A DNA stretch of 64,000 nt from positions 1-64,000 of the forward strand of contig JBBRXX010000016.1 in the NCBI GenBank assembly GCA_038238245.1, in the 5' to 3' direction. How positions within the stretch are numbered: position 1 is the first letter of the stretch; each line of letters opens with the position of its first letter. Made by a program: the position numbers and the translations under genes. Positions 1-7,175 of the stretch are shown here, one piece after another. The DNA is from DASQHW01 sp038238245. GTDB taxonomy: Bacteria > Actinomycetota > Acidimicrobiia > IMCC26256 > PALSA-610. A model generated the notes under the pieces. It saw only the letters and a list, made by a program, of their open reading frames with translations. It had not been told where the DNA came from and made no database searches.

Positions 1-93
1 CCCCGTGCTCGATCCGCCGACCGCCGACGTGGTATCGGCCCTCCGCCGTTGGGACCCCCTGGGGTGGTTCCTCCGGGGCTGTTTCCCCGTTGA
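1..93 (+). CDS. possible C-terminal end of a gene entering from the left
   Basis: Frame 1 is open from the window edge to a TGA at 91-93 and would encode about 30 residues rich in proline and glycine (ending PGLFPR). A near-perfect hairpin begins 7 bases after the stop, which is what a gene end followed by a terminator looks like. There is too little sequence to recognise a family, so this could equally be non-coding sequence. Confidence 0.25.
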   Translation, partial: PRARSADRRRGIGPPPLGPPGVVPPGLFPR

Positions 94-99
94 CCATCA

Positions 100-142
100 G
101 TTTGGACGCTCAGCCCGCCACCGGCGGGCTGAGCGTCCAAAC
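100..142. terminator. 20-bp perfect inverted repeat, probable bidirectional terminator
   Basis: Positions 100-119 and 123-142 are exact reverse complements around a 3-base loop (ACC), giving a very stable G+C-rich stem. There is no clear T-run. If the inserted element at 175-4423 is removed, the hairpin lies about 45 bases past the stop of the thiolase-like gene, so it probably once ended transcription from both sides. Confidence 0.6.
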
Positions 143-166
143 ACGACGGAGCCCCCACACGCGTCC

Positions 167-174
167 AATCTGAT
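167..174. repeat. target site duplication, left copy
   Basis: AATCTGAT lies directly outside the left terminal repeat. The identical octamer lies directly outside the right terminal repeat at 4424-4431. Eight bases is the duplication length known for the IS1595 family. Confidence 0.9.
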
Positions 175-199
175 GGGAACAAAGCACTTCACTCACCTA
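175..199 (+). repeat. left terminal inverted repeat
   Basis: It starts GGGAACAAAGCACTT and matches the reverse complement of 4399-4423 except at one position (C here, G there, 16th base). Confidence 0.9.
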
Positions 200-214
200 A
201 ACGGCGAGTTCCAC

Positions 215-1855
215 TTAGAGATCGAGTGCCTGCTGGTCGCGAGATCGTGGTGTTGCCTTCACGTAGGGGAGGATCGCAGTCGGCAACTTCGGTCGCTTCC
301 CGGCCATGAGATCGGCGATGGTCGTGATCTGTAGCCGCGGATAGGACTGGCCGGTCAGTTCGCTCTCATAGTTGCCGGACTTCGCGCAGATGTCTTGCAT
401 CCCTTTCGTGGGCTTGCCGAGCATCAGGAATACGCCCAGCTCGGCGTTCTCTTTCTGGATCACTCCCAGCAACGCACTCACATCGTTTGGATTTGTGGCG
501 CCGCCTTTCACTGAGATGATCGCCCGCCCAATCCTCTGGGTGTCCGCGTAGAAGCGGATCACGCCGTCGATACCTTTGTCGCCCACCTGCTTCTCGTTCG
601 GCTGACCATCGAGCAAAGACACTGCCCACCGCTCGAAATCGAAGGCATTTTCCTCGAACAACGCGCGTGCGCCGTCCACGTCGGCCGGGATGCCGTGCAC
701 CTCGTAGGTGTCCTCGATCAGATCACCGTACGTATGACGCATCCGCTTCCGGATCAGGTCGACCGCGAGATAGGTAATGTCGATCCCGATCCACTTTCGA
801 TGCAGCTTCTCGGCCGCGTCGACCGCGGTGCCGCATCCACAGAACGGGTCGAGCACCAGATCTCCCTCGTTGCTCGAAGCCGCGATGAGTCGTTCCAACA
901 GAGCCATCGGCTTCTGTGTCGGATAGCCGAGCCTCTCGGCGGCGACCTGGTTGATGCGGTCGATGTCGGTCCAGATGTCGCCGACCGCGACGCCCTTCAA
1001 CTCGTCGCGATAACGCTTGATTTGCGGGAAGCCGGAACCGCCTGGCGGCCAATAGATTTTGCCGTCAGCGTCCAACTCGTCCAGCGTCTCAGTAGTGAAC
1101 TTCCAATGCTGTCCCGTCGCGGCGATGTTGATCCCGCGCCACGGCTTGCCGGATGACCCTCGGCGCGTACCAGCGGCCGTGAGACTGTTGCGCCAGTAGA
1201 GACGCCCGTCACCGTCGTCGTATCTGTAGTACTTGTCGAGATACTCCTCGGTGTACTCGGCTCGCGGCTCATTCCAGACGAAGGAGGGGGACGCGGTGTA
1301 GTAGAGCAGGACGTCATGGATCGGCGCGTACTTCTTCGCGCTGCTATGGGAAGAGGTGCGCTTCCAAATGATTTCGTTGTGGAAGTTGGTTGGACCGAAG
1401 ATCGCGTCGAGCAGGACCTTCAAGTAGTGCGAGGCCGTCGGGTCGCAATGGAGGTAGAGCGACCCGGTGGGCTTCAGGACGCGGCGTAGTTCTACGAGTC
1501 GAGCAGTCATCATGACGAGATAAGCGAGTACGTCGTTCGTGCCGAGCAAGTTCCGCATTGCGCCGATCGCGTCGGCGACCTGGCTCGGCGCGCCGCCGCC
1601 GATCAGTTCGAGGAACTGGCCTTCGGCTTGTTGCGACCAATGCCAGGTGTCGTCGAATGCTTCGATCTGCGCTTGCGATTCGGTGCCGCTGTGGGACTTG
1701 AACAGCACGTTGTAGGAGCGGTTCGAGTTGAACGGCGGATCGAGGTAGATCAGATCGACGCACTCGTCCGGGAAGTGCTCACGCAAGACCGGCAGATTGT
1801 CGCCGTAGAACAGCAGGTTCTTCCCGCCGATCGGCACCGGTTTCGGCTTGGGCAC
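215..1855 (-). CDS. beta-class DNA methyltransferase with C-terminal Mrr-like nuclease domain
   Basis: The 546-residue product starts at a GTG. The methyltransferase part has the beta-class order: catalytic motif IV DPPF at residues 39-42, a PTQKP motif near 312, then SAM-binding motif I DPFCGCGT near 336-343. DPPF fits N6-adenine methylation, although N4-cytosine cannot be excluded. Residues about 405-500 resemble a restriction-endonuclease-like (Mrr) fold: FERW, GDKGIDG and ISVKGG supply the Asp and Lys of a D-x(n)-xxK site, with Ser where Glu or Gln is usual. The protein may therefore both modify and cut DNA, or the nuclease may be inactive. It lies inside the IS1595-type element, its stop 40 bases from the left end, downstream of a small gene on the same strand. 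No separate endonuclease gene is present. Confidence 0.85.
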   Translation of the reverse strand: MPKPKPVPIGGKNLLFYGDNLPVLREHFPDECVDLIYLDPPFNSNRSYNVLFKSHSGTESQAQIEAFDDTWHWSQQAEGQFLELIGGGAPSQVADAIGAMRNLLGTNDVLAYLVMMTARLVELRRVLKPTGSLYLHCDPTASHYLKVLLDAIFGPTNFHNEIIWKRTSSHSSAKKYAPIHDVLLYYTASPSFVWNEPRAEYTEEYLDKYYRYDDGDGRLYWRNSLTAAGTRRGSSGKPWRGINIAATGQHWKFTTETLDELDADGKIYWPPGGSGFPQIKRYRDELKGVAVGDIWTDIDRINQVAAERLGYPTQKPMALLERLIAASSNEGDLVLDPFCGCGTAVDAAEKLHRKWIGIDITYLAVDLIRKRMRHTYGDLIEDTYEVHGIPADVDGARALFEENAFDFERWAVSLLDGQPNEKQVGDKGIDGVIRFYADTQRIGRAIISVKGGATNPNDVSALLGVIQKENAELGVFLMLGKPTKGMQDICAKSGNYESELTGQSYPRLQITTIADLMAGKRPKLPTAILPYVKATPRSRDQQALDL

Positions 1856-1915
1856 GACGCGGACTCTACGACGGCCCTGCGCCCCGCTGGCCGATGGTGC
1901 CGCTCAAGCGGCGGA

Positions 1916-2086
1916 CTACTTCTGCGAACCGTTGTTGCCGTTGCGACGGCCTTCGCGCTCGTTCTCGACGGCCTCGTCCAAGTCCTCTTTCGGGACCGTG
2001 AGAATGCGTTTCACGGCGTCCTCGAACCGCTCGTAGTCGTCGGAGCGTTCGGGCTTCGGTTGCCGTTTGGCAGGTTCCTTCGCCAC
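1916..2086 (-). CDS. small charged protein upstream of the methyltransferase
   Basis: The frame encodes about 56 residues from GTG at 2086, or 65 from a TTG at 2113. It is rich in Lys, Glu and Arg and contains RFEDAVKRILTVPKEDLDEA. Small proteins with this RFED...L..VPK pattern are common in actinobacterial and proteobacterial genomes, often beside toxin or restriction genes; no function is established that I can name. It ends 60 bases before the methyltransferase GTG on the same strand, so the two are probably co-transcribed. It is divergent from the DUF pair, with start codons only about 35 bases apart, so the two promoters must overlap. Confidence 0.6.
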   Translation of the reverse strand: MAKEPAKRQPKPERSDDYERFEDAVKRILTVPKEDLDEAVENEREGRRNGNNGSQK

Positions 2087-2120
2087 GGAGGCAAGGTTAC
2101 TCCTGGCGAACAACTGTCGA

Positions 2121-2648
2121 ATGACGGGACGGTTCCGAGTGGGTAAGCGGGAATTGCTCCCATACGTGGCTCAGGGCGATCTCGACGGCCTGATTGCCTG
2201 CCCAAAGCGTGTGCCAAAAAGGTGGCGGCGTCTGGTCGCTCCGAATGTCACCGACGGTCAGAACAGGAGGCGGCGCCTGGATCTCCCTGATCGAGTGCAC
2301 ATCGGCCAAGTCGTCGGCCACCTGTTCCTGTTTACTCGGGTGGCCATTGATGACCCAGGGAACTACACCGTAGGCGTCGCGTTCGAAGACGACCACCGTA
2401 ACGTGTACCGCTTGTTGCGTCTGAACGGTGAGCACCCGTCTGCCCATGTGAATCGGCTCGGCGAGCAACCCAACTTCGCTCCTTATGAACGTCACATTCA
2501 CATTGCGACCGAGCACTACGTCAAGGCTCGCGACGCAACGCATGACGGCTTAGCGATCGCGCCTTCGGACTACGATGACTACCACTCCGCGCTCGACCAG
2601 TTGTCGCTTCTGGCGAACTTGGAGGTCGATGGGATGCTTTGGGCATGA
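2121..2648 (+). CDS. uncharacterised protein, DUF6978-like (tentative)
   Basis: The 175-residue product begins at ATG 2121; an in-frame start at 2067 would overlap the divergent small gene, so the shorter form is preferred. The sequence is soluble and alpha/beta-like, with a central VGVAFEDDHRNVYRLLRLNG stretch and a C-terminal YHSALDQLSLLANLEVDG stretch that reminds me of the DUF6978 family. That family name is from memory and unverified. Its last bases form an ATGA overlap with the next gene, implying translational coupling. It is cargo of the IS1595-type element. Function unknown. Confidence 0.65.
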   Translation: MTGRFRVGKRELLPYVAQGDLDGLIACPKRVPKRWRRLVAPNVTDGQNRRRRLDLPDRVHIGQVVGHLFLFTRVAIDDPGNYTVGVAFEDDHRNVYRLLRLNGEHPSAHVNRLGEQPNFAPYERHIHIATEHYVKARDATHDGLAIAPSDYDDYHSALDQLSLLANLEVDGMLWA

Positions 2649-3430
2649 GAGCGCAAGACGAAATCCATGAGCGGCTCGTCGGCGAATTTTGTTCGATGCT
2701 TGATGTGACCCCGCTTCCTGACGGAGCGTTCGCTTTCTCAACTCCATTCTTGTTCGGCGACGGCGACGGTCTGCCCGTTGTCCTTGAACCCGTTCTCGAT
2801 GGATGGCGGTTCACCGATCGTGGTGGTGCCGCGTCTCATCTGTTCTTCGACGAAGATGAGATGACGCCAGGACGTTGGGAATTCGTAAAGCGATCAGCGG
2901 CGCTTGACGGTTTGAATGTCTCGGATACCTACGTACTTACGAGTGATGTTTTCGACACGATCCCGACCGCGGTCGATCTTGCCGACTTCGTGCAGGCAGT
3001 TGCACGAATCGGTGCGGTCAGCGCGAGCGAACGGCATCCACAGGAGAGATACATCATCGCGGTTCGCACAGAGGTTCAGCGGTGGCTCCCTGACAACTAT
3101 GGAAAGTCCGGCTGGCACGACCCAGTGCAGGATCCAGACGGCCTCTATCGCGCGGATCTTTGGGTTCCGGTCTCGGGGCACCCGGCTCTCGTCATGTTCT
3201 TCGTCGCTAGCGATGACCGCGCTACTCGAAGCGCGTTGAACGTCCGCGCTTACCGCGAAGACTTTGGGCTCGACGAACGACCGTTTATTCTTCACCGGCC
3301 CGACTTGCCACCCAATTCAACGCGTCGGCTCGTTCAGGCTGTTCATGATGCGACTCAGGTGCTGGCCGTGGAGCCCGGAGAGTACGCCGAGTTGCGCCAC
3401 CAGCTCAGTGGCTTGGGTGCCCCGGTCTAG
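2645..3430 (+). CDS. DUF1828-type protein
   Basis: The 261-residue product starts at ATG 2645 within the stop of the preceding gene (ATGA). The first 80 residues match the DUF1828 pattern: a short helix with CSMLDVTPLPDG, then PFLFGDGDGLPVVLEPV, then GWRFTDRGGAASHL. The rest is an extended alpha/beta region with no motif I recognise. Proteins of this family are scattered through bacterial mobile and defence-associated DNA, but no biochemical role is established. The stop overlaps the transposase stop in a CTAG palindrome, so the two genes converge with no intergenic DNA, as expected of compact transposon cargo. Confidence 0.75.
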   Translation: MRAQDEIHERLVGEFCSMLDVTPLPDGAFAFSTPFLFGDGDGLPVVLEPVLDGWRFTDRGGAASHLFFDEDEMTPGRWEFVKRSAALDGLNVSDTYVLTSDVFDTIPTAVDLADFVQAVARIGAVSASERHPQERYIIAVRTEVQRWLPDNYGKSGWHDPVQDPDGLYRADLWVPVSGHPALVMFFVASDDRATRSALNVRAYREDFGLDERPFILHRPDLPPNSTRRLVQAVHDATQVLAVEPGEYAELRHQLSGLGAPV

Positions 3431-4374
3431 CGGCCTGTCAGTTGCGCATAGGTCAGGCGCCGACCCGTCACATGCTGAAGCGTGGCGCGGAATCTTCCGT
3501 AGTCGTCAAGGTGCCGCATGTTGAAGGTGAACACTCTTTCGTCTACGAAACGGAACAAGTGCTCGGGGTTCACGGCGACGTAGGTGCCGTGCAGTCCGCG
3601 CTTCAAGAGCGCCCAGAAGTTTTCGATGCCGTTCGTGTGGACCTTGCCCTGCACGTAGGTCTCGACGTGATCGACCCACGCGTGCTCGTAGCCGTAGTCG
3701 GGCAACGAACGGTACGAACCCAGCGCGTCGGTGTAGACCGTTGCGCCTTCCTTTACTGTCTCGCGGACGTACGGGAGCAAGGTGCTCTTGAGGCGGTTCG
3801 GGATGACCTTCGCCTGCACCTTGCCGGTGTCACGGTTCTTCGCACCGATGACGACCTGCTTGCCCTCGAAAGGCGAGACGCCCTCGGTGCTGGTGCGACG
3901 TGCGCGCTCGGCGCGCTGGTGGTTCTTCTTGTTGCGCGCCGTGCCGCCGACGAATGTCTCGTCGACTTCTACGGTGCCGTCTATGCGGTCGAAGGTGCCC
4001 ATCTTCATCGCGAGACGGATGCGGTGTTCCATGAACCATGCGGTGCGCTGCTGTACGCCGATTGCCTTGCCAAGCTCGTAGGACGAGATGCCGTTCTTCG
4101 AGTTGACGACAAGCCAGATCGCGGCGAGCCAGTTCTTCAACTTGATCGACGAGTCCTCGAAGATCGTGCCGACCTTGACGGAGAACTGACGCTTGCACGC
4201 CTTGCACTTCCACAACTGCCGCGTGGTGAGGTAGGAGTGCTCGCGGCCTTCGCACGTAGGGCAGACGGGTCCATCGGGCCAGCGGATGTCGGCGATGAAC
4301 TGGGTGCAGACGTCGATGTCGTCGAAGTAGCGGATAGCTTCGACGAGTGTGCGGGGAAGGCGCTTCGTACTCAC
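3427..4374 (-). CDS. IS1595-family transposase
   Basis: The 315-residue protein mobilises the surrounding element. An N-terminal zinc ribbon has CPTC at residues 38-41 and CKAC at 57-60. The ISXO2-like DDE catalytic domain shows Asp138 in VEVDETFVGG, Asp216 in VYTDALGS and Glu251 in NGIENFWALLKRG. Length and all catalytic residues are normal, so the enzyme should be functional. The gene starts 25 bases inside the right inverted repeat, so its promoter must lie within or next to the repeat. Confidence 0.95.
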   Translation of the reverse strand: MSTKRLPRTLVEAIRYFDDIDVCTQFIADIRWPDGPVCPTCEGREHSYLTTRQLWKCKACKRQFSVKVGTIFEDSSIKLKNWLAAIWLVVNSKNGISSYELGKAIGVQQRTAWFMEHRIRLAMKMGTFDRIDGTVEVDETFVGGTARNKKNHQRAERARRTSTEGVSPFEGKQVVIGAKNRDTGKVQAKVIPNRLKSTLLPYVRETVKEGATVYTDALGSYRSLPDYGYEHAWVDHVETYVQGKVHTNGIENFWALLKRGLHGTYVAVNPEHLFRFVDERVFTFNMRHLDDYGRFRATLQHVTGRRLTYAQLTGR

Positions 4375-4398
4375 AAGGTGAGTCTACGTCTTAGCCCC

Positions 4399-4423
4399 TA
4401 GGTGAGTCAAGTGCTTTGTTCCC
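4399..4423 (-). repeat. right terminal inverted repeat
   Basis: Its reverse complement starts GGGAACAAAGCACTT and matches 175-199 at 24 of 25 positions. Confidence 0.9.
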
Positions 4424-4431
4424 AATCTGAT
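4424..4431. repeat. target site duplication, right copy
   Basis: AATCTGAT, identical to 167-174. The ancestral site is reconstructed by joining base 174 to base 4432. Confidence 0.9.
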
Positions 4432-4443
4432 GGAGCAAGGCAC

Positions 4444-5589
4444 TCACGTCGTGACGATGACGCAGCTGGCGTTGGCGCCGCGGCCGACCGTGTGGGCGAG
4501 GCCGACGCGCGGGGTGCCCGCCCGTCGAGCGCCGGCGCGGGGGGCGTCGACCTGGCGTGCGCCCGCCGCACCGCGGAGCTGGTGCGTGAGCTCGATGACC
4601 TGACCGAGTGCGGACGCGCCGAGCGGCTCGCCCTTCGACAGCAGTCCGCCGCTCGGATTCACCGGGACCGGCGGCTCGGCGAGAAATCGTGCCTGCTCGC
4701 CCGGTGCGCACAACAGCAGCTCTTGATACGCGAGCAGCTCGCGGGCCGCATCGGTGTCCTGACATTCGACCACGTCGACGTCCTCGGGCCCGACGCCGGC
4801 TTCCTCGTACGCGTCACGCGCGGCGAGTGTCGACGGCGGCGTGATGTCCGCGTCGTCGATGCCCGACAACGGCGTCGCCTCGCCGAGCACGCTGCCGGGC
4901 AGGTGCGACCGCAGCCGCGCCGACGCGAGCGTCACGCGATCGCCGTTTTCTGACTCGGCGCGTCGCAGCACGATCGCGGCGGCTCCCTCGTTCGGCGAGC
5001 AGAGCATCCACAGATGCAGCGGCTCGCACACGACGCGGGACGCGAGGACCTGCTCGGCCGTCACCTCCGAGCGGAACATCGCGTCGGGGTTGTGCACACC
5101 GGCGCGGCGGTTCTTGACGACGACCGATGCGAGGTGGTCCTTGGTGAGGCCGGTCTCCCGGAGCAGGCGCTGGGCCCGCAATGCGAAGTACGCGGGAGTC
5201 GCGGCGAGCCCCGCCTCCTCGCGCCACGGCTCGAAGAACGACGAGCGGATGATCCCCTTGGGCATCTTCTCGACGCCGAACACGAGCACACAGTCGTACT
5301 GGCCGGCGCGGATCGCGCCCGCCGCGAGCTGCAATGCGGCCCCGCCGCTCGCGCACCCGGCCTCGACGTCGACGATCGGCACGCCGGTCAGCGCCAGCGC
5401 GCCCAGCACCTTGTGGCCGGACGCGACGCCGCCGTACGCGGTGCCGCAGAACGCGGCCTGGAACGCCGGATTCCCGGCCTCGTGCAGCGCTTCTCGCACC
5501 GCGGTGACGCCCATCTGCGTGTTCGACACCCCGTCATGGCGCCCGAACGGGTGGAGGCCGATGCCCCCGATCGCTACGCGAACGCCCAC
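4444..5589 (-). CDS. thiolase-like acyl-CoA C-acyltransferase or retro-aldolase (Ltp/SCP2-thiolase type)
   Basis: The 381-residue product starts at GTG 5589. The nucleophilic cysteine is Cys79 in DVEAGCASGG. The usual GHP histidine motif reads SKGEPLG, and the C-terminal second-cysteine loop reads VGRGANAS without cysteine. The protein is therefore not a standard acetyl-CoA thiolase; it resembles the lipid-transfer-protein (Ltp) group that works with DUF35 partners in steroid side-chain cleavage, or the thiolase half of benzoylsuccinyl-CoA thiolase. It overlaps the upstream DUF35 gene by 16 bases, consistent with a two-subunit enzyme. It is the last gene of the CaiB-DUF35-thiolase operon, and the transposon sits just beyond its stop. 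Confidence 0.85.
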   Translation of the reverse strand: MGVRVAIGGIGLHPFGRHDGVSNTQMGVTAVREALHEAGNPAFQAAFCGTAYGGVASGHKVLGALALTGVPIVDVEAGCASGGAALQLAAGAIRAGQYDCVLVFGVEKMPKGIIRSSFFEPWREEAGLAATPAYFALRAQRLLRETGLTKDHLASVVVKNRRAGVHNPDAMFRSEVTAEQVLASRVVCEPLHLWMLCSPNEGAAAIVLRRAESENGDRVTLASARLRSHLPGSVLGEATPLSGIDDADITPPSTLAARDAYEEAGVGPEDVDVVECQDTDAARELLAYQELLLCAPGEQARFLAEPPVPVNPSGGLLSKGEPLGASALGQVIELTHQLRGAAGARQVDAPRAGARRAGTPRVGLAHTVGRGANASCVIVTT

Positions 5590-5951
5590 GTCACCACTCC
5601 GCCGGGGAGCTCTTCGGCGACGAGTGACATCGCCTGGCCGAACGCCAACGAGGACGGGTCCGATTGCTGCAAACGCGTGACGATCCGCAGGCGCTCGGCG
5701 ACGAGCTCGACCACGCCGAACCCGAACGGCACAGGCCCCTCGTACCCGGGCGGTGGTGCGGTGACGGCCGTCCAGGCCCACAGCGTCGCATCGCTCGACA
5801 ACAAGACGCGCTCGACGTCGGTCGCGCCCGAGTACGGGCACGTGTCGAGCAGCGGGAAGTGGAAGTGACCGCTGGTCGGCGAGTAACCGCCCACCAACGT
5901 GATCGCGCCGCCGGCGTCGAGCTCGAACAAGCCCTCGGCAATCGCCTTCAC
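5574..5951 (-). CDS. OB-fold (DUF35) thiolase partner with degenerate zinc ribbon
   Basis: The 125-residue product starts at GTG 5951, inside a GTGA overlap with the CoA-transferase stop. Proteins of this kind have an N-terminal rubredoxin-like zinc ribbon and a C-terminal OB fold that binds acyl-CoA and the thiolase partner. The OB part (ATDVERVLLSS to the end) is recognisable. The ribbon keeps only one cysteine, in HFPLLDTCPYSG, where CPxCG is normal, and no second pair is visible, so zinc binding is probably lost. Its position between a CoA transferase and a thiolase homologue supports a subunit role. Confidence 0.8.
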   Translation of the reverse strand: MKAIAEGLFELDAGGAITLVGGYSPTSGHFHFPLLDTCPYSGATDVERVLLSSDATLWAWTAVTAPPPGYEGPVPFGFGVVELVAERLRIVTRLQQSDPSSLAFGQAMSLVAEELPGGVVTWAFA

Positions 5952-7129
5952 ACGACGCCCTTTGCGCGCAGCGCCTCGATCGCGTCCGTCGACATCCCGA
6001 GCGACGCGAGCACCTCGTCGGTGTCCGCCCCGAGCTCGGGCGCACCCGTGGGCACGACGGGTGGCGCACCGACGACGCGGGGGAAGGGTGCTTGCTGGCG
6101 CACCGGACCGATCACGGGGTCGTCGACCGCGACGAGATCGGCCCGCGCGGTGAAGTGCGGGTCCGCGAAGATATCGGCCGCCGTGTACGCAGTCGCCACC
6201 GGCACGTCGTGGGCCACACAGCGCGCCTCGATCTCGCGGGCCGGCAACGACGCGGTCCAGTCCGCGACGATGCCGTTGATCGTGTCGCCGTGCGCGGCGC
6301 GATCGACCAGGCGCGTGAACCGCGCGTCGTCGGGCAGGTCGAGCCGGTCCATCGCCTTGCACAACCGCGCGAAGTTGGCGTCGGAGCCGGCGACGATGCA
6401 CACGTATTTGCCGTCGGCGGTGGGGTAATTGTCGAGCGGCGCCGAGTTCGCGAGCCGGTTGCCTTCGCGATTGCGCACGACGCCGAGCTTGTCGTACGCG
6501 GCGAGCGTCCACTCGAGGATGCGCAGCGCGGCGCCGTACAACGCGGCGTCGATCACGACACCCGAGCCGCCACGCGCGTCGCGTGCGTACAGCGCGGCGA
6601 CCGCGGCATGCGCGGAGAACACCCCCGCGAGGTAGTCGGAGATCGTCACGCCGACGCGCACCGGCGGCCGGTCGGGATATCCCGTGAGGTGCAACAGGCC
6701 GCCGTAGCCGATGCCGACCCGGTCGAGTCCCGGCCTGGGCGAGTACGGGCCGTCCTGGCCGAACATCGAGATGCGTACCGTGATCACTCGCGACGGCAAT
6801 GACGACGGGCCGATGTTCCATTGCTCCAGCGTGCCCGGACGGAAGTTCTCGACGACGACGTCAGCGGTCGACGCGAGCTGCTGGAACAGCGCTTGCCCTT
6901 CCGGCGTCCGCAAGTCGATCGTCACGCTCTTGCGGCCCCGTCCTTCGACCGCCCAGAACAACGAGTACCCGTCGACGAACGGCCCGATCTCGCGCATGAA
7001 GTCGCCGCCGCGCGGCTGCTCGATCTTGATGACCTCCGCGCCCTGCTCGCCGAGCAGACCGGCACAGAAGGGAGCAGCGATACGCGTGCCGAGGTCCAGG
7101 ACCCGCACGCCCGCGAGCGGCAGCGTCAC
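5948..7129 (-). CDS. CaiB/BaiF family CoA transferase
   Basis: The 393-residue product (GTG start) has the family N-terminus PLAGVRVLDLGTRIAAPFC, the AEVIKIEQPRGGD segment, and VEGRGRKSVTIDLRTPEG. The catalytic aspartate of type III CoA transferases is expected in the GLDRVGIGYGGLLHLTG region (about residue 159). These cytoplasmic enzymes move CoA between carboxylic acids, activating a substrate without ATP. It is followed directly by the DUF35 and thiolase genes and preceded by enoyl-CoA hydratase on the same strand, so it probably activates the acid degraded by this operon. Confidence 0.92.
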   Translation of the reverse strand: MTLPLAGVRVLDLGTRIAAPFCAGLLGEQGAEVIKIEQPRGGDFMREIGPFVDGYSLFWAVEGRGRKSVTIDLRTPEGQALFQQLASTADVVVENFRPGTLEQWNIGPSSLPSRVITVRISMFGQDGPYSPRPGLDRVGIGYGGLLHLTGYPDRPPVRVGVTISDYLAGVFSAHAAVAALYARDARGGSGVVIDAALYGAALRILEWTLAAYDKLGVVRNREGNRLANSAPLDNYPTADGKYVCIVAGSDANFARLCKAMDRLDLPDDARFTRLVDRAAHGDTINGIVADWTASLPAREIEARCVAHDVPVATAYTAADIFADPHFTARADLVAVDDPVIGPVRQQAPFPRVVGAPPVVPTGAPELGADTDEVLASLGMSTDAIEALRAKGVV

Positions 7130-7175
7130 GCTCGCTCCGGCCTCGCCGCTCGCCGCGGGCTCGCGGCCACTCGGC

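Larger units (their letters stand above)
175..4423 (-). mobile_element. IS1595-family transposable element with passenger genes
   Basis: The 4,249-bp element is bounded by terminal inverted repeats (175-199 and 4399-4423, 24 of 25 matching, beginning GGGAACAAAGCAC) and flanked by an 8-bp direct duplication. It contains a transposase at its right end on the minus strand. A plain IS of this family is roughly 1 kb, so about 3 kb is cargo: a methyltransferase-nuclease fusion, a small protein and two overlapping DUF-type genes. Intact ends, an exact target duplication and an uninterrupted transposase suggest a fairly recent insertion. It landed between the thiolase-like gene and its downstream terminator and breaks no recognisable gene. 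Passenger genes are known in some IS1595 members; this particular cargo I do not recognise from a described element. Confidence 0.9.
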
